Assembly: GCA_008921705.1 (NCBI GenBank)
Contig: VFFE01007626.1
Span: forward strand, 419,803 to 483,802
Direction of reading: 5' to 3'
DNA: 64,000 nt
Origin: Burhinus oedicnemus
Taxonomy: Eukaryota; Chordata; Aves; Charadriiformes; Burhinidae
Shown here: one piece after another, positions 51,600 to 64,000 of the stretch
How positions within the stretch are numbered: the first letter of the stretch is position 1
Layout of the letters: every line of letters starts with the position of its first letter
Notes under the pieces: generated by a model
Told to the model about the DNA's origin: nothing
What the model saw: the letters and a program-made list of their open reading frames with translations, nothing else
Databases searched by the model: none
Position numbers and translations under genes: made by a program

Positions 51600-52000
51600 G
51601 CATGATCGATGAAACATGACAGGATTTAAATGTCAGGGTCAGTTGCCTCCCCATTTCTGTGCCAAAATTTTGTTGAACCGACTGCATAAGTTTTTCTAAT
51701 TGGGGAGAAGAGTGAATAAGGTGAAAGCCTGTTCTTCCCTTACCACAGGAAACAAACTATTTGGAATTTAAAATCATTTTAAAACATCATTTATTCCAGT
51801 TTAACTTTAGAAGGGAAAATTTCTCTTCACAAAAGAAGTCTCGGAGGAAAAATCCAACTGTTGGGGTTTCTGGGAGAAGGGGATTGATTTTTATTTTTCT
51901 AATCCCACAGTAGCCTAACAGTTTGGATAACCACTGGGGGCGAGAGAATCTCCGGTTCAAACCCAATCTGGTTAACGGTAAAAATCTTAGTTAACATGCT
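51600..52000. promoter_or_regulatory. Candidate conserved noncoding element, part 2, including SINE-like head
   Basis: Motif-rich sequence includes CATGATCGATGAAACATGAC near 51601, TTTTCTAATTGGGG near 51693 and TTTAAAATCATTTTAAAACATC near 51767. It contains the tRNA-like A/B-box unit at 51905-51975. Old SINEs retained within CNEs are known exaptation cases in amniotes. Whether this is one is inference. Confidence 0.33.
51905..51975 (+). mobile_element. tRNA-derived SINE-like head (A box and B box)
   Basis: TAGCCTAACAGTTTGG at 51911-51926 fits a pol III A box. GGTTCAAACCC at 51954-51964 fits a B box. Their spacing (43 nt from A-box start to B-box start) is that of a tRNA. The intervening GATAACCACTGGGGG and GAGAGAATCTCC resemble heads of old amniote tRNA-SINEs of MIR/CORE type. 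The T-stem does not pair properly, so this is not a functional tRNA gene. It lies inside the 51.1-52.9 kb block that looks like conserved noncoding sequence. The specific SINE family cannot be named from this view. Confidence 0.45.
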
Positions 52001-52099
52001 TTATCTAAAAAGGCTTGATCTCAGGGAATAACCTTAGCACAAACAACAATATTACTCTGAGGTTTGCGTTTGAACTCCATACAGCCAAAAAGACCCCCC

Positions 52100-52870
52100 A
52101 CGTGGCTCTTCTCTCTTTCGTTCTTTAAGTATACATCACAAATTATTGGTGCTTGTTGGCAGAGTTCAAATCACTGAACTCATTGCAAATAGTCTACTTC
52201 AGCTAGAAGTACATTCTTTTACTCTATCAAATCCATCTGAGGTAATAAGACTTGATGTTTTATTCAACAGAGCTGAGGAAAATTGTTGCACAATAGGTTA
52301 ATTCAAAATGGCAGCATAGAAAATGCATCTGTCAGTGGGGATCAAATTACAGGGCAAGCTCCTCTCAATGCTTAGAAAAACAAGTCTGCAGTTCTACAGA
52401 TTATGTGCATGTGTGTGTTTAAAGGGGTGGGAAAGGAGCTAAATATCTGAGCTAACCTCCAATTAAAGTCAATCATAAAAACAGCCAATTTAATGAGTAC
52501 GGATTTCTTTGGGTAATTATAACACCAACCACTTTTTTTTCTCCCTCTCTTTTAAATCTGTAATTCTGCCTTCTTGTTATTGCTTGCTTTGTCATTAATC
52601 GCCTCAGGAACTTGATTTCCTAGCAACAGACTCTGCCACCAAACATTTGGCTCCCGTTCAACATTTTCTTTGTGAAAAATGGCACTGCTATTGCCGCCTG
52701 GCTGTTGCAGCTAGACTGGCTGTGTAAGTGCTCTAATAATGCATTCTTCTAAAAAACACCCAAAAAATCACATGATAAAAGGAGCGATGACTGAGCTTCA
52801 CTAATTACTGTGCTGAAGAAGCGTATCTGCAATTTAAAGGCTCCTGGGGTAGGAGGAGAATGACAGGAAA
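52100..52870. promoter_or_regulatory. Candidate conserved noncoding element, part 3 (strongest)
   Basis: This is the most enhancer-like piece of the window. It has CACAAATTATTGGTGC near 52138, CCAATTAAAGTCAATCATAA near 52459 and GGGTAATTATAAC near 52511. TTTGTCATTAATCGCC near 52589 is followed by CCTAGCAAC at 52619-52627, an RFX half-site, and CTAATTACTG near 52801. The mixture of homeodomain, SOX-like and RFX-like words without simple repeats suggests purifying selection. The target gene is not determinable; genes beyond ADK are possible. Confidence 0.38.
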
Positions 52871-55800
52871 GGAAACGTGTATATTCTTCATAGAAGTAAA
52901 TATAATTAATAACATAGAGGTCAACATTTAGAAATAAATATTTTTACGATGTTAGACAGATTCTCATTAATTTTCTATTATAGAAAAAGGAAGTACAATA
53001 TTTCTTAAAAGTTGACGGTGCATTTTTCTGCATCAAGTACAAAGCATTCGTCTTCTAAGAATGACATCTTGAGGAATAAAATTTGCAAAAAATAAGGAAA
53101 AAAGTTTCTAATTCCCTCTTCCACTGAAGTTACTTGAGAAAACACTGGCAAAATTGTCTATGCCTGAGAAGTCATACCTCAAATGGCAGCATAACGCACA
53201 CCACACCCTAAATACGTCACAGAATGACAGAACACATGCTGGTGCCAGTTCAGACAAAGCTCTTTTGCGCATTTTGATCAAAGAAATAAAGCTAGGCATT
53301 TCTGTATTTATGACAGAAAAAGTATTTTTCCCATATTTGTTTTGGAAGCCAGTAAATGGCAGATTTACCTCCTGGTTAGATACAGAGTCTATCATCTCCC
53401 ACAACAAATGCAACCCACTTCAGCTAGAACTTCCAGAAAACACAATCCCTCAAGACAGTGGGTTTCAGGAAGGAGATACTGTTCCAGGCCAGCAAAAAAG
53501 GCCACAACTAACTGTTGCTATCTGCAGCTGCTTCTTTATGCTTAAGACATTCAGAATGGTTTTTTCCTGGCCATAAAACCTATTCATTATTGTGAAAAAT
53601 AGTTTTGCATGTCAAATGGCATACATACTGATGCCAGAGCACTATGGCAAAAGTTATCAAGGGAAAAAAAGCTATTGTGGAGTTATTCAAACAAATAACT
53701 TTTTTAGAGGATATTTTGATTCCTGCCAGTGTCTACATCTCTCGCTTCTCATGATGCACACACAGACCCAGCACATCTCAGAGAAAAAAACCCTATCACA
53801 ATCCACTGTAAATTATCATACTCATCATAGCAGCAAATTACAATAAAAATGCCTTCACTGAATATGCCTCTGAGAGGAGACAGCACAAAAGAAATTTCAC
53901 TTATACGTACATTGTTATAATAATCAGCATTTTTTCCTCAAGCAGAATAGCCAAACCTCATGTAAAATACTGTAGAATGTTATTTAAGCTTTGCTACACA
54001 TTGCTGACATCAAGCTTATGTTTTGACAGACTCATGTTGAAACCAGATAATTCCGCCATCAAGCCCACTACACCACCACAGTATCTCTCTGCTTAGACAA
54101 GCACTTAGGCATTAAAAGAAGATAAATATAAAAATACCACAGTATTTGTTGAAACACAGCAGGGTGGCTGGAGCTTTAAAAACTTCTCCTCCAGCAGACA
54201 GGTATGTTACATTGGGTTCATCAGCATTATGCCGCAACACGTAACATTTCCTACTTGAAACTCAGCCTAAGACCAGAATACCTGGTCTTGATCAGAACTG
54301 TCATTAACATCAAAATAAACTACACTTGCCATTAACTTTGTAAACACAAAAGAGACACTGAAGGTGGTGAATGTAATTCTAAGAAATGTGGGCTAACAAA
54401 TCTAAGCAGTATTAGAATATTTAATACTTAACGTCGTACAACTGAAGGGCACCACCATTGAGAAATTTCTATTATTTGCTACACGGAGGCAGGAGGAGGG
54501 AACGGTTTAAACTTCTATGGATAGTGATGTAACAACAGCCGATGCAAAGCTGACTAAGTCAAAGTGTTATCTTCTCTGAATAGAAGGTTGTAAGGCAATA
54601 CTGAAAGTGAGCAACCCAAAATTCAGCTGCATAGAAATAAGTCTTAGAGCTACAAAAAAAGCTTCATTTGCTCCTCTACTCTCTAGCCACAACAGGTAGC
54701 AGAGGAGTTGAAGCTTTCAGGCACTGTAAACTCAAAAAGCAAACACATGGGATCATAATGTATAAAGTACAGCATAAAAATGGTCCCACATCTCTTTAAT
54801 GAACACAGATAAGCATGAGCATCAGCAATGCCGTACTTGTATGAAATGGCTAGGCTAGAAGTCTACGTAGATACCACTGAGAAAAGCTTTTTAAGCACAC
54901 ACACTATATCCACAAAGTACAAGTTCAAATACAGTCCCTAAACAACAACCTACTATTTTCCTTTGTACAGAAAAGAGACAAACATTTTATTAAAGGAAGA
55001 TCTGTGGGTTTTGGGAGCTACTTAACTGATCCATTCTAAGCTAAGACTCAAGTTACTACAGCTTGGGGACCTAACTGCAGTCAATACTGCCATTTCATAT
55101 GCTTAGTAAAGGTGAGTATTTAAGGAAAAAAAAAAAAGGATAACTGAAGCACAGAAGGACCTTTCAAGAACACATTTCTCCAGCATCAAGACAATATTAG
55201 CATCAAATGACAGTGTTTCACCCACCTAATGCCTCCAACTGCAAACATTAAACGAATGCAGGTGTTGGACTGAAGAACAAATTGGCAGAAATAACTGGAA
55301 CAAGAGAAAACACACATCTGGGAAGCACCACACTTGTGGCAATAATGTTCAAATACAGGCAGAAAGTTAAAATTGAGCTGTCTGTATGAGCAAGCACTAT
55401 CAGTTGTCACAGAGTTAAGATTTCACAAGGTTAAGTGCAGCTTTTAATGAAGGAAAGCATTTTCTCCTTTTCCATTTTCTTCCCATTATGAAAGGACAAG
55501 TGCAAAATCCCTTACTTGCATACAGTAACAGAGAGGTGCTAATTGGAGTCAAATGACAACTAAAATTCTCCTGAGTTTTTCTGCTCTCCTAAGTAACTCT
55601 TATCAGCAGATTATATTTTTAATTAAAAATAAAAATATCTTTGCATTCCAGATCTTCATAAGATATGAAAATTAACAGCTATATACTGTAAGTTGCATTA
55701 AAAATGTTAAAATATTTGTGTACAATGTCAAAGAAACTGAGTATCAGCAACTCCCATAGATTTCAGTTGGCACTAGACATTGATGTCAAAAAAAACCAAA

Positions 55801-58569
55801 ATCCAAACAAAACACAACCCAAAACCACCACAATCCAATACACGTTATAGAATTCCTAGAGATGCCTACATAAATACAGTACTACCATCAGTTTATTATC
55901 ATATTAAATGCCTCTGAAAATAAGACGAGCAAGGTGCTCAAATACGGAGTTTTACCACCCAAGTTTGTAAGATGCAACTGTAACACATAAGAATTCTAAA
56001 ATGCAAGTCCTGACAGAAAGCACAGATTCACCAAAAGAAAGAAAAAAGAAAAATATACACACATAAAACACAATTTAAGATTATCTTCATGTCAGGTTGT
56101 GTCCCATTCACAATTCCAGACAGAATGACAATGTTTGGTGTTAACATAACTCTCAACTTCCTCTGAAATAAGGGAAATGTCTGAGGAAGAGACATTTTCT
56201 AGCCCCAGTAGGAACCAAATAAAATCCCTCACAGTGAATTCTAATCAGACACCAGCAGCACAGCTAGCTGATCCACAGTGAAATGAATATGACAGACTGG
56301 AAGATATGATGTCAGTGGTAGAAATTACTGCAAGTATATGAATTATATCTGGAGAAGGGAAAGAAATTGCACAGAGTTTGACAGTATATGTAATCTATCT
56401 TAAATGATACAAAGTAGAGTAATTTTAAAGGATTAAAATACACCTTTAAAGTTTACCATCTTTGAGAAAGCTAGGGCAGCCTCTGTATTTTACTTCTATC
56501 TGTGATTTACAGGGTCCCATTCTTTGCTAGACTTCCCCCAATTTGTCTGCCGGATCTGATTACCAGATGGCTAAAATAAATGTATTGTGTTCATTCATGG
56601 TAACAGAAGCTGTCTTTAAGGGTTCTGTCACGGCTTCACTATCTTTTCCTTTGTACCTACTCCTCCCTCTGTGAATTGATTGGATTTCAGAGCTAAGTTT
56701 CATCTGAGGGCCATTCTGCTGAATGCCGCATTGAAAAGCATATTATCTATTCCAGGACGCACATACAGATGACCACAGGATATCCCAGACCTGTCCTAAA
56801 GCAACAACTGCCCTACTCTGCCGAGAAAATAGATTGTTTGATAATCTCAGGACACGGATTTCCAGAATAACTATCTGTCACTAACATACATTCTAATGCA
56901 ATCCAAGAAACAGGTGACAGCTGGATAGAAAGAGGGAAATGAAAAGCAACATATGCACAGTGCAAAGCCAGGGAAGGTAACAAGACTAAAGAGAAGACAG
57001 ACAACAGTAGATAAATTAATGAACCTGAGAGCTACCCTATACCGCAGGAGTGGTAATTGTTCACCACATGTTTTTCTTCAACCTGGTAAACTGCTACAAA
57101 CCTGCAAGTAAAGAAGCTAAATGAAAGAAAAGGGCATGAATGCACTGCAGCATGAGGGAACGTGTACGGCTCTACAGATTATCTCCTTTCCCAAAGTTAC
57201 ACATGCAATCTCTCATCTTAAGTGATGACACTGTCCGAGAACTCTCTTAGATGAGCCCATCCTTGAGTGCTTTTGCTACAGGTGTGAACCAGGTTCTTTA
57301 CCCAACAGATCTCCTCCTGCAATCAGAGGTTTCCCTAATCTGAATTCCATTTTGCAAATATCTAATACAATTTATTAGCACTTCAGTGTTATTTATTTAT
57401 CCATTAACATATGCGCATTTTGGGGTTTATTTTCAGTTTAGTACAATAATTCTCTGTCTCTTAGTCAAAGCTTGAATGTCACAGAACTGGCATCTGAAGA
57501 ACAGCTTTTAATATATATGAAAATCAGTGTAGTGAATTACCTAGTCAAAACTTAAGTGATCAAACTGACTGAACACAGAAGAGTGGCTTCGGAACTAAAA
57601 TAAGATGAAGGCTGTATCTTAAAAAACCCAAACCTGTTTTTCACCTCATGTAACATTTCCCACTTTTCCTGAAGCATCTCCACTAAGTTTAATTTTTCTA
57701 AATTGTATATTGGAAGCTTCATTGGTAATTATATATAAGCATGGTAAAATGAAAAAACCCAACAACTTAGTGCAGTATAGCTTTTGGTAACACTTGTTAT
57801 TCTTCTTTATTTAAACTATACTCTTAGTCTTCCGATATTTTTTTAGCCAATAGCATTAATTCCTAAGCATGGCATTTGGAACAGGCTGAGGTATAATTAT
57901 TGGAAAATAAAAAACTCGGAACATTTGAAAAACAGAAATAAAAAATGAGTAGACAATACACCTACGTATTTTTTTTAACCACAGCACAAACATATGGTCA
58001 TAGCAGCAGGATATATTTTCTTTGTATACTGAGAAGGTTATAAGTATTTTTTGACAGTTATAAAGGGGCAGTCTTGGCCATACACAAGAATCAATAACAA
58101 CCATGTAAAGCCTACAGCAGTGCACACTAACAGGCTGTAGGAGACATTAACGCTACCTAAAAGAAATAACTGTATTTTCAATGAACTTGTTCCTCCTGGA
58201 TAATCAATTTTTTACACTTCTTACCAGCTGTTCCCACATAGTTCAGGTAGCGGAATGGAAGCAGCTGTCATACAGAATCCATATATTACATGCACGTTAT
58301 GAGGTTTTAATCTGTCATAGATGTTTTATGTTTGCTAATTTTGATCAGTCATATCAACTTGAGAGCAAGATGAAAACAAATTCACCACTTCTATTTCGGC
58401 AAGATGCAATCTACACAAATACACTAATCTGGCTTGATTCATTCTGGATGGTAAAAAAAGAATACTAATTCTGAATCTACTAATGCCCCAGCCTCAAAAC
58501 CCCTTTATTCCAGAAGTAAGATTTCATCATTAAAATCCGTTTGCCCCACCGCCCACATTCAAGAGATTT
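52871..58569. other. Intronic sequence, nothing recognised
   Basis: Contains A12 near 55126 and the A/C tract at 55787-55833. A 140-codon frame at 53154-53576 overlaps a 101-codon minus-strand frame and has no recognisable product. No further ADK exon was seen. Confidence 0.55.
55787..55833. repeat. A/C-rich low-complexity tract
   Basis: A/C-only runs of 15 and 31 bases are separated by a single T at 55802. Units are of CCAAAC and AACCC type. Confidence 0.94.
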
Positions 58570-58790
58570 GTCACAATCATTGTTTCTGAAATATTGAGTT
58601 ATAAGGTGCCGTAGTAATTACTATGGAATAAATAGCAATTAAGATTGTTCACACAAATAAGCTCAAACTGTTTGCAGTGAATAATTATGCTAATAGTGTT
58701 TTTCTACATAATTTGTGCATCCTTCACAACAATTTACGAGAAAATGTGAAATGTAAATTTGATGCACTACTACAAAAGCTCTGAAAATAT
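58570..58790. promoter_or_regulatory. Candidate intronic element just downstream of the ADK exon
   Basis: It begins about 230 bp past the ADK donor in transcript orientation. It holds ATCATTGTTT (SOX-like) at 58577-58586, the perfect 12-bp palindrome TAGTAATTACTA at 58612-58623, and TAATTATGCTAAT near 58682-58694. AACAATTTACGAG lies near 58729. It could be an enhancer or a splicing-related intronic element. Motif evidence only. Confidence 0.3.
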
Positions 58791-58967
58791 GTTTAGTTCT
58801 TATTTTTTCCTACTAATTTAAGAAAGCACAAAACTAAAACATACTTCTACATTTGTACATTTAAATTCGAAATCAAACTATGTTGAAATTGAAGCAGTCA
58901 TTTTTCTTTTCATTGTATTCCCACAAAATCACCCTAAACCATATGCAACAGACATGCTTATTGCTTA

Positions 58968-59165
<198 letters not shown>

Positions 59166-62100
59166 TTAACCAACACTACTGCAAATTTCTTACAAAGAAC
59201 AAAATTTCTCCAAGATAATCAAAGATGCTAAGGAACATAAAAGCAATTAACAAAGAGCACCATAAAACACATATTGACCATTTCATGATATTTAAATAGT
59301 ATTTTTTAAATGATGTATTCAATACAATTTAAATTTAAATCATATATTAAATAACGTATTTTATATCCAGCTACATAGTTTATGTGAACTATCACTGTTA
59401 CACTGTTCACGTGCCTTCATCTGCTTCGACTCAGCCTTTGTTGCATTTTGTGATCAACTCCCTCTGTACGGTGTAGCATCTGCAGATTTTAATTAAAACT
59501 CTTCTAGTACCTAACACCTAGAGGAAAGTAGCTACTCCAGTTTACTTTCTGAAAACTGTTTTCCCTCACTAGAACCAAAAAGTTCACAGATATGTATGTC
59601 TTGCCTTTATAATTTTCCAAATAATAGTTAAATTATTTAAAAAGGGGTTTGTTTGGGTTTTTTCCCCCTTAGGTTTATATTTTCCTTTAGGTAATGCAAA
59701 AGGGTCACATTCCTACTTTTACATGAACTGTTAAAAAAAGACTTTGGCTTAGCTGTGTATTACTGGACAACTACCAAAAACTCATTTGTACTTCATTCTT
59801 TCCGAACAAGTTAAAACACAAGCCATGGGACACAACTTCCATTAGCAAGAACAAAAACACTTGTATCATATTTACTTTGTTATATGTAAGATACTTTCTA
59901 TTTTAAATCCTCCTCTTCAGCCATTCAAGTCAGCCTTATGAAACACACAAAACTTGCAGATGTACTCCTAAAAACAGGTCATAAAAAGATGGGTATGCAC
60001 TAGCTCTCCACTCCGGCTACCATGACCAAATCCTTCTGTGCAATTTTATTTTAAGAATGTTTAATTTAGAGAAGGGGAGTTGGGGAAACAGACATCTCCA
60101 TGCTGGCATACAGAGCTTTACATTTCATTTCCAAGGTTTAATAGTCATAGGATGCACCTTTATCATTAACACATCATTGTTTTGTGATACTTAAGTACAT
60201 TAGCCAGCTTCATAATGTGTAATTACACATAAAACATACAGCTATTGAAAACTTTTGCCTTCTCCAACACGCATACAAATCCTTTTCCATATAAATGCTA
60301 CTACAACCCAGAAACAATGGGTCGGAGTGAATTGCTAATCTGCTTCTATCAAGTTATGCTTCTGCCTCCAGACTAGGTACCATGTGCAGGCATTAGGAGG
60401 TAAGTAAACTAGGAATTCTTGAAAATTTTTTTCCACCTCAAAACAGCATCATTCCACTATCGCCACTTCTCTTTACCCTGTTCAACAAAAATTAAACATA
60501 AACCTAAAATGATATCTTATGAAGACAGGAGCAAAGTCTCCCTGTAAGCTTCCTGAAACACTCATCACTGACAATCCCTGCAAATTAAACAGATCAAGTG
60601 TATAAAAATGACAAAAAAGTTAGACTAACTTTTTCTGAATGTATCAAAATACATAGCACAGTTCTGTGCCATTTCACCCCAGGAATATTCTTGGGGCTTA
60701 TCTCCAATTCTAAAGCCTAAAGGTAACAAGAACTAATGTGAATTTGGAAAATTAAAAAAAAAATAAATTATAAACAAATAGACCAAGCCTGCGTAGCAGT
60801 ACAAGTAACAGGGCAAGAATTTTCATTCTTGATGAATAACATTTCAATGACAAGAAATCCACTGGAGAAGTAAAGTAAATCCAAGAAAGACACATGCATA
60901 ACTATCGTAATTTTCTGTAAACCAAACCTAAAGAGCAAATTAAATCTTTCAGTTTTGGCAAATCCTAAATATCCATCAAGGACCTAGTTGGAAAAAAGTC
61001 TTGTCCATCTACGTATATTGCTAAATGAAAAGCAATTATGTTCCAGAAAACTAAGCAAAGACCCTCTAAACATTTCCTTTCACTTACCACATGGCCCTGA
61101 AACTCTAAACGTAGCTCTCTGTGGCTACATCCAACTGAAGAGGTGTTCTGCACATGATGTGTAATAAAAGATTGTTACACTGAAGACAAAGCATCAAGCT
61201 TTTCCAAATTAAAACTGTAAGTCTAACAGCACCAGGTTCAACATGTGGGACACAGAGAAGGTAGATGTTTTTTCAACAAAATATGGTAACTGGAGACAGC
61301 CAGAGTGCTTCAAATCAAACAGCTTAATGGAGACTCTGCATGTGGGTATTTCTGAGCAGAATGCACAAATCAAAGTCACAGATTATGACGGAGTGCAGGT
61401 ACTACTTTAGAGTTCAGTCGTGTTAGGATTTTCTTGAAAAGCTCAGAGAAAACAAAGCATATTAGTATTGCTAAGTGGTAATCACAAATTAGCTCTGAAC
61501 CCTTTCCTGCCAAAGGTGGACAGACTTAGCAGAAACAAGAAACATTAACATCAGGGCAGCCAGAACATAAATATACACACTCACTTACTGGGAAAACCAG
61601 GAGTGCCATGAGCCAGCTCCTCCAAAAGAGACAAGAAAGCTGAATTACCCGAAGAAGGAAGTTAGCACACACCTCAACTGGGACAAGAGGTTAGTCAACA
61701 AATACAGTTATCAACTGGGGCCAGGTTGAAGTGATTCTTACAGATATGGAAAATGCTGAAAACCAAGACACAATCAGAGTGTAATTAAGATTGAGAATAA
61801 ACTTGCTGTCACTAAAAGAGGGGGGGTTGCACAATAAAGCCTTTAGCAGCAGCCATCGGCCATTTTTTAATATCTCCCAAGCAGGGAAATAAGTCTCTTG
61901 AACTTGCTGCACACTCTTAAGCATGCTCTAAACCAGCCACAGTGAGATGAAGCCACTGTGTCTAGTAATGGAGCAAACATTTGATATTAAGAGAGAAAAG
62001 TGTTTTATGTTAGCAAACCAAAAATACTACTTAGTAAGTTAAAGAAGTACTTGCAGACATTTTTATGAATACATTTACCTAAACTTCTAAATCCCATTGA

Positions 62101-62424
62101 GATGCATGGCAAAAGATGCACATATTTTTCCTGAATTTATGATGTATGTCTATCGACAGTCTTGACTTCAGTTTCCCATCGTGTCATCTAGGAAACGGTG
62201 ATTGTTAGAGGATGTGTACACAGACGCTACGTGACTGAAGAGAGACAGAATCACAGAGCAGGAACATCTTTATTGCTTGTCTGCTCTTTGAAAAACTGAA
62301 TATGGATCCTGGAGATGAAGAGGGAAGCCTGTAGACATAATTAATGTCAAAACTCCAGATGAAGATGAATGAACTTCCTTCCTCCACTGAGTATGTACAT
62401 TCATTCCTGAGAGTAAGACATTAT

Positions 62425-63270
62425 GTATGACATTAAATTGGGAGGGACAGGTTGACAAACTGGAGGACAGGGCTGTCTGTCATTCAGTGGGTCTTCAAGA
62501 GCCTGGAGAATCGGGCTGGCAGAAAACTTAAAGGCAAATGCAAAGTCCCGCAACTAGGATGGAATAACTCCCATGCAACAATATAGGCTGAATGTTGACA
62601 GGATACAACACAGCTTTGCACAAAAGGACCTGCAGGTACTGGTGGACCAGGCTGGGAACACGAGTCAGCAGTGCACCCACACTGAGAAGGTTAATCACAC
62701 TGTGGTCTCTATGAGCGAGCATGCAGCCAGCAGGACAAAGTAAGTTATATACTCAGAAGAGAGGAAAACCTCTCTTCTGGTCTCCAGACCTCATCTGGAG
62801 TTCCACATCCAGCTTTGAGCTTTCCAAGGAAGACACTGACATAATGCAGTGAGTCCAGCAGTGGGTCATCAAGATTATTAGGGGGCTGGAACATTTAACA
62901 AATGAAGAAAGGCTTGGCTGAGCCTTAAAAAGAGGTACCTGAGGGGAGATCTCCCTGCCAGCTTCAAATGTCTACTGAAAGCTTACAGACATGATAGAGG
63001 CAGACTGTTCTTGGACACAAGAAGGAACAGACACAAGCTGGAAGAAGGAAAATTCCAACTGGGTGTCATCAAAAGAATTTCTCCCATGAAGACTGGTCAA
63101 ACACTGGAACAGGTTGCACAGATAGGTTGTGCAACCTGCGTCCTTGGAGATGTTCAAAACTCAGCTGGATGTGGCCCTGAAAAACCTGTTCTAACTTCGA
63201 AGTCGGCCCTGCTTCTGCAGGGGATTGGACCAGATGTCCACTCTAGCCAAAATTGTTTTAGGGTTCTACA
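62425..63270 (+). mobile_element. CR1 LINE, 5'-truncated, degraded (ORF2 C-terminal part plus 3' region)
   Basis: The sequence follows the avian CR1 3' portion in order. It starts at TGACATTAAATTGGGAGGGA, followed by GGAGGACAGGGCTG. At about 62637 comes GGTACTGGTGGACCAGG and at about 62787 CTCATCTGGAGTTCC. Next are GGGGGCTGGAACATTTAACA at 62881 and CACTGGAACAGGTTGCACAG at 63103. It ends with GGAGATGTTCAAAACTCAGC and GGGGATTGGACCAGATG. The 3' end is near 63270, where the usual short ATTCTATG-like terminal repeat has decayed. Many indels and stops make it long inactive. The 5' truncation is typical of CR1 insertion. It lies antisense to ADK in the upstream intron. Confidence 0.9.
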
Positions 63271-64000
63271 TGTTATTTGGAAAATTCTCCCTCCTCTGAC
63301 CCTCAGTTCAGTTCATTTTGCTGCCTATTACTTTTTCTAATTCTAACCAAAATATTCACCAAATTCTCAGGAAGTTCGGTGTGGATTTTAATTAAGGGAC
63401 TGCTATCTTACCTTAATAAATTCTACTAACTTCTGATACTGCTTTGAAAGGGAAAGAGCAGTTCCTTGGGACCAATGGCACTGAAAGCCACAGAGGGAAA
63501 CCAGAAATGATAATGACAGACATTTTGCTCTTATTCAGAGCCAAAAAGAAAATATTCTTCAGGGTAACCGATATTGTTTTCATTATTGTTTCAATACCTA
63601 GTATCAGAAAATTCAGATATTGGCAGAAATCAGGGAGGGTTGGTGTGTGCTGGTAACACCTCAAGATTAAGGCAGACCTGACTGGCTGGTTTTGAAACCT
63701 TAAAAAAAATCATCAGGAGGTAATCAGCAAAGTAGTGGTACATAAGTTCAAGTGTTGCGGGTGGAGGGAGAAAGAAGAAAGCAAAGGGCTGTGCTAAAGA
63801 TAAATGCCTATTGTCTTCATTACCTCTTTCTGAAAATCTTGTTTTTATTAATTTTATTGCAATACCCAAAATAAATCACTCTATAAACAGGTTCTTACTT
63901 ATGGAACGCTCTGAAACACACAAAATACCACAAAAGCAATTGTTCATAGTCTACAAATATAAGAAAGGTTGAACAGAGTTCTGGAGAAGTGATTTTTTTT
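63271..64000. other. Intronic sequence, nothing recognised
   Basis: Overlapping 70-83-codon frames at 63413-63869 on both strands show no recognisable product. The window ends in a T run. Confidence 0.55.

Noticed and set aside
51905..51985. Functional tRNA gene
   Set aside because: A and B boxes are present, but the T-stem pairs at only two of five positions and no acceptor stem closes. It is better read as a SINE relic.
53154..53576. 140-codon open frame as a gene
   Set aside because: A minus-strand frame of 101 codons overlaps it, no motif is recognisable, and no splice or promoter context is apparent.
62472..62730. Protein-coding or retroviral segment
   Set aside because: The order of motifs matches CR1 ORF2 and 3' sequence, so it belongs to the LINE copy.

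Overview
The window looks like vertebrate nuclear DNA, most likely from a bird or another sauropsid. It is AT-rich, has no bacterial-style gene packing, and shows few interspersed repeats. The ones I recognise are mainly CR1-clade LINEs, the dominant retrotransposon of birds, crocodilians and turtles. The longest open frame is 169 codons (from a TTG), and nearly all open frames look like chance.

Only one protein-coding element is convincing: a 109-bp internal exon of ADK (adenosine kinase) on the minus strand at 59022-59130. It has an in-frame 36-codon peptide, a consensus acceptor and a GTAAGT donor. The window is therefore read as the inside of the ADK gene, transcribed right to left. Bases 59131-64000 are the upstream intron and 1-59021 the start of a very long downstream intron. 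No other ADK exon was found by eye.

Layout in window order: about 1-8 kb is unannotated intron; 8-9 kb is strongly T/C-biased on the plus strand; 10.5-11.3 kb is relatively GC-rich. Homeodomain-motif-rich segments lie near 12.6-13.8, 17.0-17.2, 26.4-26.7 and 44.7 kb. A C16 tract at 16.1 kb runs into a 20-N assembly gap. An ancient minus-strand CR1/L3-type LINE with reverse-transcriptase and 3' remnants occupies 30.34-31.02 kb. A perfect 24-bp palindrome sits at 37381-37404. A possible old DNA-transposon fragment lies at 48.65-48.8 kb and a small CpG-rich islet at 50.84 kb. A block at 51.1-52.9 kb has the texture of a cluster of conserved noncoding elements and contains a tRNA-derived SINE-like head. 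A homeodomain-rich element lies just downstream of the ADK exon at 58.6-58.8 kb. A 5'-truncated plus-strand CR1 occupies about 62.42-63.27 kb.

Beyond the exon, the window's interest is regulatory and structural: candidate intronic enhancers, a possibly exapted SINE, a recurrent class of A/C-only (or G/T-only) tracts, long poly-C tracts that would be poly-G in ADK pre-mRNA, and the palindrome. All regulatory calls are inferences from motif texture, since conservation could not be computed here. I found no new enzyme or defence system.
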